A DNA stretch of 64,000 bases from Letharia columbiana (lineage: Eukaryota > Ascomycota > Lecanoromycetes > Lecanorales > Parmeliaceae). Shown here piece by piece: positions 14,960-28,150 of the stretch; within the stretch, counting starts at the first letter, position 1; each line of letters begins with the position of its first letter. Under the pieces are notes generated by a model. The model saw only the letters and a list, made by a program, of their open reading frames with translations, ran no database searches and was not told where the DNA came from. The position numbers were made by a program, and so were the translations under genes. Location of the stretch: NCBI RefSeq assembly GCF_014066305.1, contig NW_023501072.1:16021-80020 (forward strand). The letters are read 5' to 3'.

Positions 14960-16510
14960 AGAGGCGCTAGCTTTTCTAATAATCGAGATTAGAAAATAAA
15001 TCTCGATAAATTAAGACTTAATTTTATTATAATTTAAAGAGAAGAAATTATTATAGTTAAAAGAGATAGAAGATTATAAAATTATAATAGAAGAGAGCTT
15101 AAAGAAGAATAATAATTATAATTATACTATATATAGCTTTAGCGCGAAAAGTCTTACGCTCTAACTAGCTCGCTTAAATAGAGCTAATTATTATTATTTT
15201 TATTATCACGTTCTAACGCTTATTCTTTTCTTTCTAATAAATCTATTATAATAGATTTATTATATATCTTACACCCTCGCTATCGCTTATAATATATATC
15301 TTATAATTATTTTCGAATTATAAGACAATACTTAAGTATTAAAGATAACGACTTAAATTATTAATATATCTCGAAAGTTAACTCTATTATAATAATTATT
15401 ATAATTAAATAATAATCGAGTTATTATAGATCTTAATAAGAAGATAACTACGTATTCTATTAGCTCGATAAATTATAACTCGATATTATATATATTATTA
15501 GAAAATCTCTAACTATATAATCGTTATTTAAGATTAAACTCTTATAAAGTTATATATCTATTATTACTCGCGATAAGATAATATAGAAAGCTATAGATTT
15601 ATTATAATATACTTATTATAATATATTTATTATTTATCTCTACTTATAAAGCTAATATTAAAATTCGCTTAATTTTTATTATATTATATATTATTTAATA
15701 TTAATAGCGCTATAAAGCGCTTCTTATTATAAAGTATTACGAGATATATAAGAATACGCTTTTTATATTAACGAATTTAGATTAATAAAATTAACTCTTT
15801 TATATATATTTAAATTATTAAAATAAAGAAGAAAATCGCTTAGCGAATAATAGAAGCTTCGATATATATTTAAAGTCTTCTTATTAAAATTCTATTAATA
15901 ACGATAAATTAGTCTTCTCTCTCTTCGACGACTTCTCTCTCTCTTTCTTCGCCGACTTCTCTTTTTTACTTTTATCCCGCTTTCTTAAAAGCGAAGCTTT
16001 CTTTATCTTAGTTATTAAGTATTAAAATCAAATTATAACTCTCTACGCTAAACTCTATAAACGCTCTCTCTTTAACTTTATTTACTCTCTTAAAAATAAA
16101 AATAAATAATTTATTCGCTAGCGATAAGACGATTAATTAATATAAGAGATATATATCGCTAATAAATAATAGATAAAACGAAAAACGGCGAATATTACTT
16201 CTACGTTAAAAAGATAATTAATAATAAAAAATTATATATAATAATTTACTATTTTACGTATAAGAAGTCTAGATATTTTTCTTATATTAAAAGATACTTA
16301 AGTATAAAAGTTAATATCTCTTATTTATTTTATTATTTAGCGTATATTAAAGTAGAGAAATTATAGACTTAAAAGAAATTAAAGAAATTAAGTTTTCTAA
16401 ATAAGAGATAATACTATCGCTAGAAGTTTTAAATATTAAAGAATAAATTAAAGAATAAATAAGAGAAGAGATAAGAGATCTAAGATCTTAACGGAATTTA
16501 AAAATAAGAT
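14960..16510. repeat. Decayed repeat, copy 2 of 3
   Basis: Same order of blocks as 13190-14530, interrupted by an extra segment of about 350 bases near 15260-15650 that copy 1 lacks. It is a direct repeat, not inverted. Confidence 0.75.
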
Positions 16511-16514
16511 AAAA

Positions 16515-17095
16515 TTACAAATCTAGATTATTAAGATAAAGAAGAAAATCGCCCGGCGAATAATAGAAGCTTCGATATATATTTAAAGTTTTTTATTAAA
16601 ATTCTATTAATAACGATAGATTAGTCTTCTCTCTCTTCGACGACTCCCCTTCTTCTTTCTTTATCGACTTCTCTTTTTTACTTTTATCTCGCTTTCTTAA
16701 AAGCGAAGCTTTCTTTATCTTAGTTATTAAGTATTAAAATTAAATTATAGCTCTTTACGCTAGACTCTTTAAACGTCTTTTCTTTAATTTTATTTACTTT
16801 CTTAAAAGTAAAAATAAATAATTTATTCGCTAGCGATAAGGCGATTAATTAATATAAGAGATATATATCGCTAATAAATAATAGATAAGATAGAAGATAG
16901 CGAATATTACTACTACGTCGAAAAGATAATTAATAATAAAAGATTATATATAATAATTTACTATTTTACTTATAAGAAGTCTAGATATTTTTTTTATATT
17001 AAAAGATACTTAAATATAAGAGTTAATATCTCTTATCTATTTTATTATATAGCGTATATTAGAGTAGAGAAGCTATAGACTTAAAAGAATAAATT
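16515..17095. repeat. Decayed repeat, partial copy 3
   Basis: Starts at the AAGAAGAAAATCGC block and repeats only the right-hand part of the unit (pyrimidine run, GCTAGCGATAAG block, ACTATTTTAC block). It then passes directly into the next duplicated segment at about 17036. Confidence 0.7.
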
Positions 17096-18936
17096 ATCTC
17101 CGCTTCGCTCTCCGCTCTACTCTTCGTAAGTTTAATTACTTATTTATTTATATATATCGCCGCGGCGATACTCTACTTACTTATTTACTTATATATATTA
17201 TCGCGATAACTCTTATAAACCTAGTTATTTAAAAAATAAAGAGAAATTATAGCGTTTAATTAAAGTAATAAACTAATTAGCGAGGCTACGATATTTTCTC
17301 TAATACGCTATATCGTTAATTCGGCGAGTATTATAGTAATTATCTTAAGAATTATATACTATAAGAGAATTTCTATATAATACTACGCGTTTATTAAGAT
17401 ATATAATATTTTTAAATATTAATATCGCTACTATAGCTAAGTTAGCTAAGTTTTTTAATAAAATAAAATTAAAAGTCTACTTTTTAACTACTATATTATA
17501 GCTTCTAATTTAATAAAGATCTATTTAACTATTTATTCGACTTTTATTAAGAATTTCAAAAAAGGCTATATTACGTAATTATATATTTTTATTAAGAATT
17601 ATATATACGTAGAGTATAAATATTATATATCGGACGATATATTAAAAAATTAAGTCTTAATAGAATTTTCTATTTAGACTTATCTTAAGATCGATAAAAT
17701 TAAACTAAGACTATATATAAAAGACTATAACGCTTAATAATATTATATATTAAATTAATATAATATAAAGATTTAATATATATAACTAGTAAATATAAAA
17801 GAAAGTATATTATAACTTATATAAAGAAGAATAGATTTTAGTATTAATAATATAAGATTTATATAACGCTAAATTTCGACGTATATAAACGAATATATAA
17901 CGCTAAATTTCGGCGTATATAAACGAATATATAACGCTAAATTTCGACGTATATAAACGAATATATAACGCTAAATTTCGGCGTATATAAACGAATATAT
18001 AACGCTAAATTTCGGCGTATATAAACGAATATATAACGCTAAATTTTAACGTATATAAACGAATATATAACGCTAAATTTCGACGTATATAAACGAATAT
18101 ATAACGCTAAATTTCGGCGTATATAAACGAATATATAACGCTAAATTTCGACGTATATAAACGAATATATAACGCTAAATTTCGGCGTATATAAACGAAT
18201 ATATAACGCTAAATTTCGGCGTATATAAACGAATATATAACGCTAAATTTCGGCGTATATAAACGAATATATAACGCTAAATTTCGGCGTATATAAACGA
18301 ATATATAACGCTAAATTTCGACGTATATAAACGAATATATAACGCTAAATTTTAGCGTATATAAACGAATATATAACGCTAAATTTCGGCGTATATAAAC
18401 GAATATATAACGCTAAATTTCGGCGTATATAAACGAATATATAACGCTAAATTTCGGCGTATATAAACGAATATATAACGCTAAATTTCGGCGTATATAA
18501 ACGAATATATAACGCTAAATTTCGCTTTAGCGTATATAAACGAATATATAACGCTAAATTTCGGCGTATATAAACGAATATATAACGCTAAATTTCGGCG
18601 TATATAAATAAATATATAACGCTAAATTTCGACGTATATAAACGAATATATAACGCTAAATTCCGGCGTATATAAACGAATATATAACGCTAAATTCCGG
18701 CGTATATAAACGAAAATATCGCGCTATAGTAATCTTATTTTTTTTAGCGAAGACGAATCTCGAATTCGATTTCGAAGATCTCTAAATCTATATTTTATCT
18801 ACTATTAAGTATCTATATTAATAATTATACTATATAAGATATTTAAATAATATAAAATAGTTTAAATAATAGAAATTAAGTTAGATTTTGAAAATTTTAT
18901 AGAGAAAATTTAAATTATAACTAGGTTTATAGATAT
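17036..18936. repeat. Duplicated 1.9-kb segment A, copy 1, holding a 34-base minisatellite
   Basis: Pairs with 23662-25318 in direct orientation. Shared blocks include AAAAGAATAAATTATCT at the left, the 34-base array in the middle and AAATTAAGTTAGATTTT at the right. Copy 1 keeps more C and G than copy 2. Confidence 0.8.
17865..18715. repeat. Minisatellite array, 34-base unit, ~25 copies
   Basis: About 25 head-to-tail units with an exact 34-base period. Most read AACGCTAAATTTC, then GGCG or GACG, then TATATAAACGAATATAT. Copies are highly uniform; variation is mainly G/A and C/T at the central CG-rich spot, and one unit near 18525 carries a few extra bases. No coding potential is evident. Confidence 0.93.
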
Positions 18937-20910
18937 AGACTAGTAAAAGCGATAAGAGCTTTCGATAATTAAGACTCTTATATAGTTATCTATAGATGAA
19001 TAGCTATCGATATTATCTATAGATAATATTAAACTATTAAATCTCTAGATACTCGATAAAGAAGCGGCGGTCTATATAATAATAATAGAGTAATTATTAA
19101 TATTAAATTCGTAATATATAAAGAATAGCTATTTCGTATAACATTTCGATTATATATTAAATAAGAACTTTATCTTTATCGAATCTTTTAATACGATAGC
19201 GACTCTTTACTTACTCTTTTTATAATTTTTAACTATATCGACTCTTTTTAGATAAGATTCTCGAGTATTAACTATAATTCGACTATATCGATTTACTTTA
19301 AAGCATTTATTAATATAGAATTAAGAGAACTCTAAGTCTTTAAAGTCGTCGTTATTAAATATAAAATAGTTTTTAAATAATATAGTAAATAGATCTTTAT
19401 TACTATTATAGGCCTTATTATAAATAAGATTATCTTTACTCTATAATAGATTACTTAGATTTAATTTAATAAAGATTAAATTTATATTACGCGTTAATAT
19501 AAAAGAATAGCGTAAGACTATAAGATAATATACGATCTATTAAGAATTATAGAACTCTTATATCTATTACTTAAGATAGTATATCTTTTATAATAATATA
19601 ATATCGTTAATAGCGAAAATATCTTTAACTTCGATATTAAGTTACGCGTCGTCTTAACTTAAATAACTCTTATTATAAATATTATAATAGAATTTTATAA
19701 GCTTAAGAAAGTTATATTTTATTAGAGCGAGGCTATTATATTAAGTCGAGCTCTTAAAATTATAAACTATAATAATTAATATTAAATCTATAAACTTAGA
19801 ATATTTATTACTCTTATAAAATATATACTTCTAGAACTATTTTAATAGATTAATAGATAGTAAATAATTAATATTAATTAGATAACTAGCGTTATTAATA
19901 CTCTACTCTTTCTTAATATATATCTTATAATTTATATTAATATAGCTCCGCGGTTAATACTATTATATATAATAACTATAGATATTTCTAAGCGTAAATT
20001 AAATAATATTATTAATCTATCTACTTTACTTATTATTATTTAGATATATAATATCGAAGTTAGTTATTAAAAGATAAGAGAAGAAAATATAAATAGCGGC
20101 TTTTAAGTCGCTATCGACGACGCTATAATTTAAGCGAAGTTATTTTATCTTATATAGTTTTAAATTATAAATAATTATTTATTAATTCTAAATAATTTAT
20201 TATAGAAATAATAATTAAAGTATAAAGTAAAACCTACGTCGATAAATAGCTAGATTCGAAATATCGAAGATTATATTATTAATATCTTAAAAGCGTTGAA
20301 ATATAAGATCTTTGTTTTAAGCCTAACGTAAAAAGCGCTCCTTCGATCTATTAAAATTAATTATTACTAAGTTCTTATTATTTATAAAAAGAGCTTTTTA
20401 ATTAATAGTCTTAAAATTATTTACTACTTTATTTCGCTTTATAATCTTATTCTAATATAAAAGACGTAAAGCGTTATTAAAGAAGAATTCTATAAGAAGA
20501 TATTAATTTTAATAATCGATTATTTCGCGAAGAAAAAGAATATCTTCGAGAATAATATCAAGATTACTCGCTATTTAATATTAATTAGATTTTAAAGAGA
20601 GATTTAATAATAATATATTATAGATATAATAAGTCTTTTAGCTAGCTTTAAGAATCTCTATAGTATTATTATATAAGTTTATAAAGAGAGTAATATCTTT
20701 AAATATAATTTTTAATCTTCTAGATTTATTTATAAAAGTTAAAAGATAATCGCGTCGCTCTAATTTAGAGCTAAAATTATATATATTTTTTAATCTATAA
20801 TTATACTTATTTAAATATTTTAAAAAGAGATTAACTATTAAAAAATTAAGAGTATTAAAATTAGTAAAATTAGACTTAACTTCGCTTAATATTAAATATC
20901 TTTTAAATTA

Positions 20911-21210
20911 TAAAGAAAGAAAGAGTTATATCGAAGAGAGTATATATAAAAAACTCTTAGATTAAGAAGAAAGAAAGAGTTATATTAAAGAAAGTATAAA
21001 TAGAGAACTCTTAGATTAAGAAAAAAGGGAGAATTATATCAAAGAAAGTATAGATAAAGAACTCTTAGATTAAAAAGAAAGAGAGAGTTATAGAAGAAGA
21101 GAGCGAAGATAAAGAACTCTTAGATTAAGAAAAGAAAGAAAGGGTTATAAAGAAGAGAGCGAAGATAAAGAACTCTTAAATTAAGAAGAAAGAGAGAGTT
21201 ATAGAGATAA
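20911..21210. repeat. Minisatellite, ~54-base unit, five copies
   Basis: Units start with AAGAGTTATA or AGAGAGTTATA and end with AACTCTTAGATTAAG. The first two starts are at 20921 and 20975. The run is purine-rich on the plus strand. Confidence 0.7.
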
Positions 21211-21337
21211 AAGCGAACTTAAGAATCTCTCTATAAATATATAAATATTTAATTATAATAATAAATATAGAAAACTCTATCGCTTAGTTTTAATTATAGA
21301 TATATATTTATAGCTAAGATATCTATAATCTTAATAA

Positions 21338-22510
21338 AATTCTAGATAAATAGAATATTAAGAATTTATTTACTTAGTTTACGCGATTTACTAAAACTTA
21401 AGAAAGCTTCTTTAAATAGTAATCTAGTTAAAGATTAAGTAATTATATTACTCTTACTTTAAGATCTAATTAAAAGATTAAATATAATCTAAAAAAGAAA
21501 TTATTATTATTATAATCTTATTTTAATAAGAATAATATCGCTATTCTTCTCTAACTCTCTTAATAAATTAAAACTCTCTATAATATTAATAATCTAATTA
21601 TTTTTTATTTAAGTTATCTCTTATTACTTAGCTATAATTTTAAAGAGTAAAAAACTCATAAGATTTAAGAATTACGATAAAATAGTTATATCTACTTATA
21701 GAAATTAAATTTTATATTTAATTTAATATCTAGCTCGATATCTAATTATAGCCTCGCGAGCGAAAACGTATTTTTCTTCTAGAGTCTTTTTAGAATAAGT
21801 TATTATAACGAAGAAAAGAGAGTAGAGAAATAAAGATTATATTCTTATAAGAGATAAGATTAGATTAAATATATAGTAAGCGCGTAGTAAATATAAGTTA
21901 AAGATAAAATTCTATATTAAGATAATTAGAAATAAAGTAATAGAGAGTTTTTTTTTTATTTAGATAAATATTATCTATAGATAATAATAACTTATTAATA
22001 ATATTTAATTAAATAAATTATATATAATAATAATAGCGTAAAGCTAAATTTAATTAAATATATTATTTATAATAATAGACGATATTAATTTTTTAGTAGA
22101 ATAAGGCTAAATTTAATTAAATATATCGCTTATAAAATAACGCGTACGATATTTATTTAAATAAATATTATCTATAGATAATAATAACTTATTAATTTAT
22201 TAAATTTAAATATATTTTATAATAATAGACGATATTAATTTTTTAATAGAGTAAGGCTAAATTTAATTAAATATATTACTTATAATAATAAGCGATATTA
22301 AAATATTTAGCTTCGCCCGTAATTATAAGTAAAAGTTATTATTAAATAAAATATATTTAAGTAGATATAGTCTATAGATTTTAGCGTCGCGATTATAGAA
22401 TATTAAAAGATTTTAAATAAAGTAATATATAAAGAAGAAAGTAGATTAGATAATTAAAAATTGAGAACGCTATTAGATTTAGCGTATTCGCTTTTATAAT
22501 CTTAAATCTT
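21338..22510. repeat. Duplicated 1.1-kb segment B, copy 1
   Basis: Recurs as a direct repeat at 22632-23660, with a further partial copy at 25330-25790. Left marker CTAGATAAATAGAATATTAA, right marker CGCTTTTATAATCTTAAAT. Several short blocks (AATATTATCTATAGATAATA) are internally repeated. Copy 1 has an extra internal segment near 22140-22200. Confidence 0.8.
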
Positions 22511-22560
22511 AATATTATTATTAAAAGACGTAAAATAATAAAATGAAAATCTAAAAGAAA

Positions 22561-22585
22561 TTTTTTTTTTTTTTTTTTTTTTTTT
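22561..22585. repeat. Poly-T run of 25
   Basis: An uninterrupted run of 25 T lies exactly between the two copies of segment B. It may be the oligo-A tail (minus-strand orientation) of a retrotransposed element; that is inference. Confidence 0.6.
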
Positions 22586-22631
22586 CTCTAAGTTTTACGT
22601 ATTCGTCGCTATAACTATTTTAATTTAAGAT

Positions 22632-23660
22632 TCTAGATAAATAGAATATTAAGAATTTATTTACTTAGTTTACGCGATCTACTAGAACTTAAGAAAGCTT
22701 TTTTAAATAATAATCTAGTTAAAGATTAAGTAATTATACTACTCTTACTTCGAGATTTAATTAAAAGATTAAATATAATTTAAGAGAGAGATTATTATCG
22801 CTACGATTTTATTTTAATAGAGATAACGTTATTATTTTTCTCTAACTCTCTTAATAAGCTAAAACTCTTTATAATATTAATAATCTAATTATTTTTTATT
22901 TAAACTATCTTTTATTATTTAACTATAACTCTAGAGAATAAAAGACTCGTAAGATTTAAGAATTACAATAGAATAGTTATATCTACTTATAGAAATTAAA
23001 CTTTATATTTAATTTAATATTTAGCTTAAAAGTCTAGCTATAGTCTCGCGAGCGAAAATACGTTTTTCTTTTAAAATCTTTTTAGAATAAGTTATTATAA
23101 TAAAGAAAAGAGAGTAAAGAAATAAAAATTATACTTTTATAAGAGATAAGATTAAATTAAATATATAGTAAGCGCGTAATAAATATAAGTTAAAGATAAA
23201 ATTTTATATTAAAATAGTTAAGAATAAAGTAATAGAGAGTTTTTTTTTTATTTAAATAAATATTATTTATAGATAATAATAACTTATTAATAATATTTAA
23301 TTAAATAAATTATATATAATAATAATAACGTAAGGTTAAATTTAATTAAATATATTATTTATAATAATAGATAATATTAATTTTTTAATAGAGTAAAACT
23401 AGATTTAATTAAATATATTACTTATAATAATAAAGATTATTAAAATATTTAACTTCGCGCGTAATTATAAATAGAAGTTATTATTAAATAAAATATATTT
23501 AAGTAAATATAATCTATAGATTTTAGCGTCGCGATTATAGAATATTAAAAGATTTTAAATAAAGTAATATATAAAGAAGAAAGTAGATTAGATAATTAAA
23601 AATCGAGAATATTATTAAATTTAATATATTCGCTTTTATAATCTTAAATCTTAATATTAT
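22632..23660. repeat. Duplicated segment B, copy 2
   Basis: Direct copy of 21338-22510 with many C/T and G/A differences. It ends by joining copy 2 of segment A at about 23662. Confidence 0.8.
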
Positions 23661-23661
23661 T

Positions 23662-25318
23662 ATTTATTCTATTATATAGTATATATTAAAATAGAGAAAT
23701 TATAGATTTAAAAGAATAAATTATCTTCACTTCGCTCTTTACTCTACTCTCTATAAATTTAATCGCTTATTTATTTATATATATTATCGCGACGATATTC
23801 TACTTACTTATTTATTTATATATATTACTATAATAACTCTTATAAGTTTAATTATTTAAAAAATTAGAAGAAGATTATAATATTTAATTAAAGTAATAAA
23901 TTAACTAGCGGGGCTATAATATTTTTTCTAATACGCTATATTATCGATTTAGCGAGTATTATAATAATTACTCTAAGAATTATATATTATAAAAAAATTT
24001 CTATATAATATTACGCGTTTATTAAGATATATAATATTTTTAAATATTAATATCGCTATTATAATTAAGTTAACTAAGTTTTTTAATAGAATAAAATTAA
24101 AAGTTTACTTTTTAACTATTATACTATAACTTCTAATTTAATAAAAATCTATTTAACTATTTATTTAACTTTTATTAAAATTTTTAAAAAAGATTATATT
24201 ACGTAATTATATATTTTTATTAAGAATTATATATATATAGAGTATAAATATTATATATCGAGTAATATATTAAAAAATTAAGTCTTAATAGAATTTTCTA
24301 TTTAAATTTATTTTAAGTAAAGTTAAATTAAAATTATATATAAAAGATTATAACGCTTAATAATATTATATATTAAATTAATATAACGCGGAGATTTAAT
24401 ATATATAACTAGTAAATATAAAAGAAAGTATATTATAACTTATATAAAGAAGAATAGATTTTAATATTAATAATATAAGATTTATATAATATTAAATTTT
24501 AATATATATAAATAAATATATAACGTTAAATTTCGACGTATATAAACGAATATATAACGTTAAATTTCGACGTATATAAACGAATATATAACGTTAAATT
24601 TCGACGTATATAAATAAATATATAACGTTAAATTTTAACGTATATAAACGAATATATAACGCTAAATTTTAACGTATATAAACGAATATATAATATTAAA
24701 TTTCGATATATATAAACGAATATATAACGCTAAATTTTAACGTATATAAATAAATATATAACGTTAAATTTCGACGTATATAAACGAATATATAATATTA
24801 AATTTTAACGTATATAAACGAATATATAATATTAAATTCTAGTATATATAAACGAATATATAACGTTAAATTCTAACGTATATAAACGAATATATAATAT
24901 TAAATTCTAGCGTATATAAACGAATATATAACGCTAAATTTTAGCGTATATAAATAAATATATAACGCTAAATTCTAGCGTATATAAATAAATATATAAC
25001 GTTAAATTTTAACGTATATAAATAAATATATAACGTTAAATTTTAACGTATATAAACGAATATATAACGCTAAATTCTAGCGTATATAAATGAAAATATC
25101 GCGCTATAGTAATCTTATTTTTTTATAAAGACGAATCTCGAATTCGATTTCGAAGATCTTTAAATCTATATTTTATCTACTATTAAGTATTTATATTAAT
25201 AATTATATTATATAAGATATTTAAATAATATAAAATAATTTAAATAATAGAAATTAAGTTAGATTTTAAAAAATTTTATAAAGAAAATTTAAATTATAAT
25301 TAGATTTATAAATATAAA
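23662..25318. repeat. Duplicated segment A, copy 2
   Basis: Direct copy of 17036-18936 but more heavily converted to A and T. It includes a shorter, more degraded version of the 34-base minisatellite at about 24490-25090. Confidence 0.8.
24490..25090. repeat. 34-base minisatellite array, second copy, ~17-18 units
   Basis: Same 34-base unit as at 17865-18715, but many units have lost CG (AATATTAAATTTTAATATAT, AAATAAATATAT). About 17-18 units remain. Side by side the two arrays show different depths of C-to-T decay on one starting sequence. Confidence 0.9.
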
Positions 25319-25329
25319 ATAAATTAAAT

Positions 25330-26068
25330 TTATAATTATTTCTTTTAATTAGAGCTATTAAGAAAATTCGAAAAAAAAATTAAAATTAATTTAACTTTAT
25401 AAACCTTTACTCGTATAATAATAATAATATAAAATTAAATTAAATTAAATTAAATATTTATAATAATAATTAATTTTAATTTCTTATAAAGTAAGATTAA
25501 ATTTAATTAAATATTATTATTTATAATAACGTCGTATATTATATATTTTAGTAACATCGCGCGTTATTATAAATAGAATTTTTTATTAAATAAAAAATAT
25601 TAAAGTAATTATAACTCGTATATTTTAATATTATTAATATAGATTATTAAAAGATTTTAAATAAAGTAATATATAAAGAAGAAAGTAAATTAAATAATTA
25701 AAAATTAAAAATATTCTTAAATTTAATATTTTATTCGCTTTTATAATCTTAAATCTTAATATTATTATAAAATAAAAATAAAATAAAATAAAGATTTAAG
25801 AGATTTTATTATATTAAATTTAACGTATTTATTATTTAAACTTTAACTTTTTTAATTATTAAATAGCTTTTATATTCTTAAGCGAATAGAAGTAGATTAT
25901 AAGATCTCTTTTTATTAAAATAGATAGATAAAATAAGAGAATATCTCTTAACGTCTATTTTAAGAATATCTAGCGATTCGTTAAGATTTTAAAATAAGTA
26001 GAGAGTAGAATAGTAAATATATATCGTCTATCTATTAGTACTCTAGATCTAACATTATATTAATAATT
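25330..26068. repeat. Partial third copy of segment B and AT-rich edge
   Basis: The part up to about 25790 resembles the right half of segment B (AAGTAATATATAAAGAAGAAAGTA then TTCGCTTTTATAATC markers). The remaining 280 bases to the island edge are AT-rich with nothing I recognise. Confidence 0.55.
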
Positions 26069-26833
26069 GGAACTGAAGAGTGTAGAGCGTGGAAGAGTGG
26101 TCTGGTCTGCCGTGGAGCGGCTCGAAATGGAAACTTGGTATGAAACTCACCGTCCTCACCCCAATTCATTATTGTTTGCTTCTTTCACCTTATCCAAGCA
26201 TTTATTTCTCTAACGTCACGTCGCAAACTCTATCATGCACGAAAAAGTCGACATCGTCACCCTCTTCTGATCAACATCGTCTATTTAATCTGATGGGTAC
26301 CGGTAGTGCTTTATATGGTCGTGATTCGTTGCTGTCATGTGCTAGACGACCTACTTGTATGGCAACGGACGTTGGCCGACGGCACAGTTATTCGTATTAT
26401 CCAGAGAGCAAGGGTGACAGCTTTGATCTCCTGCGACTCGGTGCGCCAGTTGCTTTCCACGAGAAAGGTCTCAATCTTCTGATTTCTTTGGCATTCCCGA
26501 TTCCAGGTTCTGTTTCCTTTTCTGCCAGAATCCACGTCCTTGAAGAACATTTTTCTCCTTTTCAATGAGTGCCTCCGAGAGTTCTGGCCATTGCTGTTGC
26601 GGCTCCTAGTCACACTGGGCAGCGCGGATTAGCGGACGCATTTCTGCACCCACTCGAGCGGAGTGAGTGTCAGCTCGAGTGGGTGTCAGCAACCTCGACC
26701 TCCGCTCGAACTCGCATAGGTATTCACATTGACCACCTTCCATGACTTATGTGGTCCGCTTGTCAGTCGCAGCATCACCACGAGCCTTCTGTGATACTTG
26801 CTAGGCATACATAGTGCTGGCGCAATAGCGATA
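26069..26833. other. Island 1 left edge, no supported gene
   Basis: Normal base composition starts here. Open frames exist on both strands (a plus-strand frame at 26089-26568 and a minus-strand frame at 26335-26613) but neither shows a domain, signal peptide or consistent exon structure, so I do not call a gene. A perfect inverted repeat at 26647-26685 is listed separately. Confidence 0.5.
26647..26685. repeat. Perfect 13-base inverted repeat (hairpin)
   Basis: CACCCACTCGAGC at 26647-26659 is matched by its reverse complement at 26673-26685, leaving a 13-base loop. It could be a transcription-factor palindrome, a hairpin or a remnant transposon tip; the sequence does not decide. Confidence 0.8.
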
Positions 26834-28150
26834 ATGATGCCTCCCGCGGGTGGAGACCAGAGCCTAGGATCCACCATCAATGTCACTGTTTGGTCTTTTG
26901 TAGCAGTACCTCTTTTCCCAGTCGTCACATGACTCTTTGGTTGCATATGCTTAACCACTAATGTCGGAAGGGATGGCTTCTGGATATTGCTTTCCATGGT
27001 CAGTCCTTGGGGGAAAATATGCATGCATCAAAGTGATCTACAGGTATGACAGCTTTTCAGCCTCATCTTCGCCGGCATAGCATCCGCAGCGATAGCCGCA
27101 GGGTGCGGGAGATACGTGTACTACCTTGGTCTGCCAGCTACGTCGGAGGCTGTCTGACTCGAGGTCATTGCGGATTGATTTGTCATCACTTCTGTCGCTC
27201 TGCCAAAGCTAGCTGTGGCCTGCCTATATACAAGACTACTCAACCCGGCGCGGTCGCACGAGTGGATCCTACATGGTCCAAGCGTTAGCGATACTGCGAA
27301 GCAGACTACATGCGCCATCTTACTTTTCACGCAATGTACGCCACTTCAGGGATTGTGGGATCTTCTCCTCAACCTAAAGTGCTGGTCATCTTCCGTACTC
27401 ATTGAGTCTTCAGTTCTCGCAGGCTGTGAGTAACTTGCGGGAGACACATAGCAATGGTATCACTGACGAACCCTACATACTCAGCTTTCCTTGACCGAGT
27501 GTTTGCGATCTATCCGACAACAATTATCTTCAAGTTGAATATGAGCGCCAAGAAGATTGGTCTCACTTGCCCTCTAGTTTCTGCTGTCTTGTGCACGAGA
27601 ATCCTGGCAGCTCAAGCATTTCATCCGCTAAGCGTCCTAGGGCCGCAGTAGTCGGGATCTATTAATGCACGACTTTCAAACGAGGGAAGTTCTTCGCGGT
27701 GTTGAAGATCTCACGTGGTTCACAACATACTAGCGATCCTCTCATCTTGACAGCGAGGATGGTATCTCCAGCGTGTTGAGTCTGCATGGTCTGGCTGACC
27801 ATGCTTAGCCACGGGATCGAACCCGCTGTGATCATCATCGCAGTCTACTCACCCACTCTCCATCCTTTTAACATGTTTTGTGTGAGGTGAAGGGACACTC
27901 TCAAGAACAGTAGCCAGAGAATGTGGAGCCGACCAACCAACTATCTCCATTCTAATCTCAAAGCTTTCAAAGGTCCCAGCAATCAGAGGTGGAAAGACCC
28001 ATACGCAACAAACATGTCCGAGCTTGGCGAGGACGACAATTTGGAGAGCAGGATGCTTCCGTGCCATGGGGTTCGCAAGACGTAAAATGTTGATGTCAGC
28101 CGTGCCACACCGAGTAATGCAGATATGCCGACGGACGATTTAGAGATAGA
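26834..28150 (+). pseudogene. Rhodopsin-domain integral membrane protein (PF20684 type), inactivated
   Basis: The plus-strand frames read as a fungal seven-transmembrane rhodopsin-domain protein, a large Pezizomycotina family of mostly unknown function. In order: N-terminus from ATG 26834 with MPPAGG...STINVTVW; SLIFAGIASAAIAAGCGR with YVYYL (about 27054 on); a transmembrane stretch containing VALPKLAVACLYTRLL; QCTPLQGLWD; SFLDRVFAIYPTTIIFKL; IEPAVIIIAVYSPTL near 27830; and the family's cytoplasmic tail motif LPCHGVRKT...VDVS near 28055. A canonical intron fits at 27426-27484 (GTGAGT, CTGAC branch point, CAG). In-frame stops interrupt it (TGA near 26925, 27160 and 27174; TAG near 28083), and the stretch after 27600 needs frame changes. 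It is therefore a decayed gene. I am sure of the family from the order of motifs, less sure of exact ends. Confidence 0.85.

Larger units (their letters stand above)
1..26068. repeat. AT-rich RIP-mutated repeat block, gene-free
   Basis: The block has no open frame of useful length in any of the six frames. CA and TG dinucleotides are almost absent while CG is retained, so C-to-T change at CpA on both strands explains the composition; this is the known signature of fungal RIP. The block is built from decayed repeats that are recognisable because they occur more than once (listed separately). I could not assign the original transposon families here, since translated frames are saturated with stops. 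The edge at about 26069 is sharp: normal composition begins within about 20 bases. Confidence 0.9.

Noticed and set aside
17865..18715. Regular 34-base repeats resembling a CRISPR array
   Set aside because: The units are directly adjacent with no unique spacers, the surroundings are eukaryotic, and the same array recurs elsewhere as part of a duplicated segment. It is a minisatellite.
26089..26568. 159-codon plus-strand frame at the start of island 1
   Set aside because: No domain, no signal peptide, and a competing minus-strand frame covers the same bases. I left it as an unassigned stretch rather than a gene.
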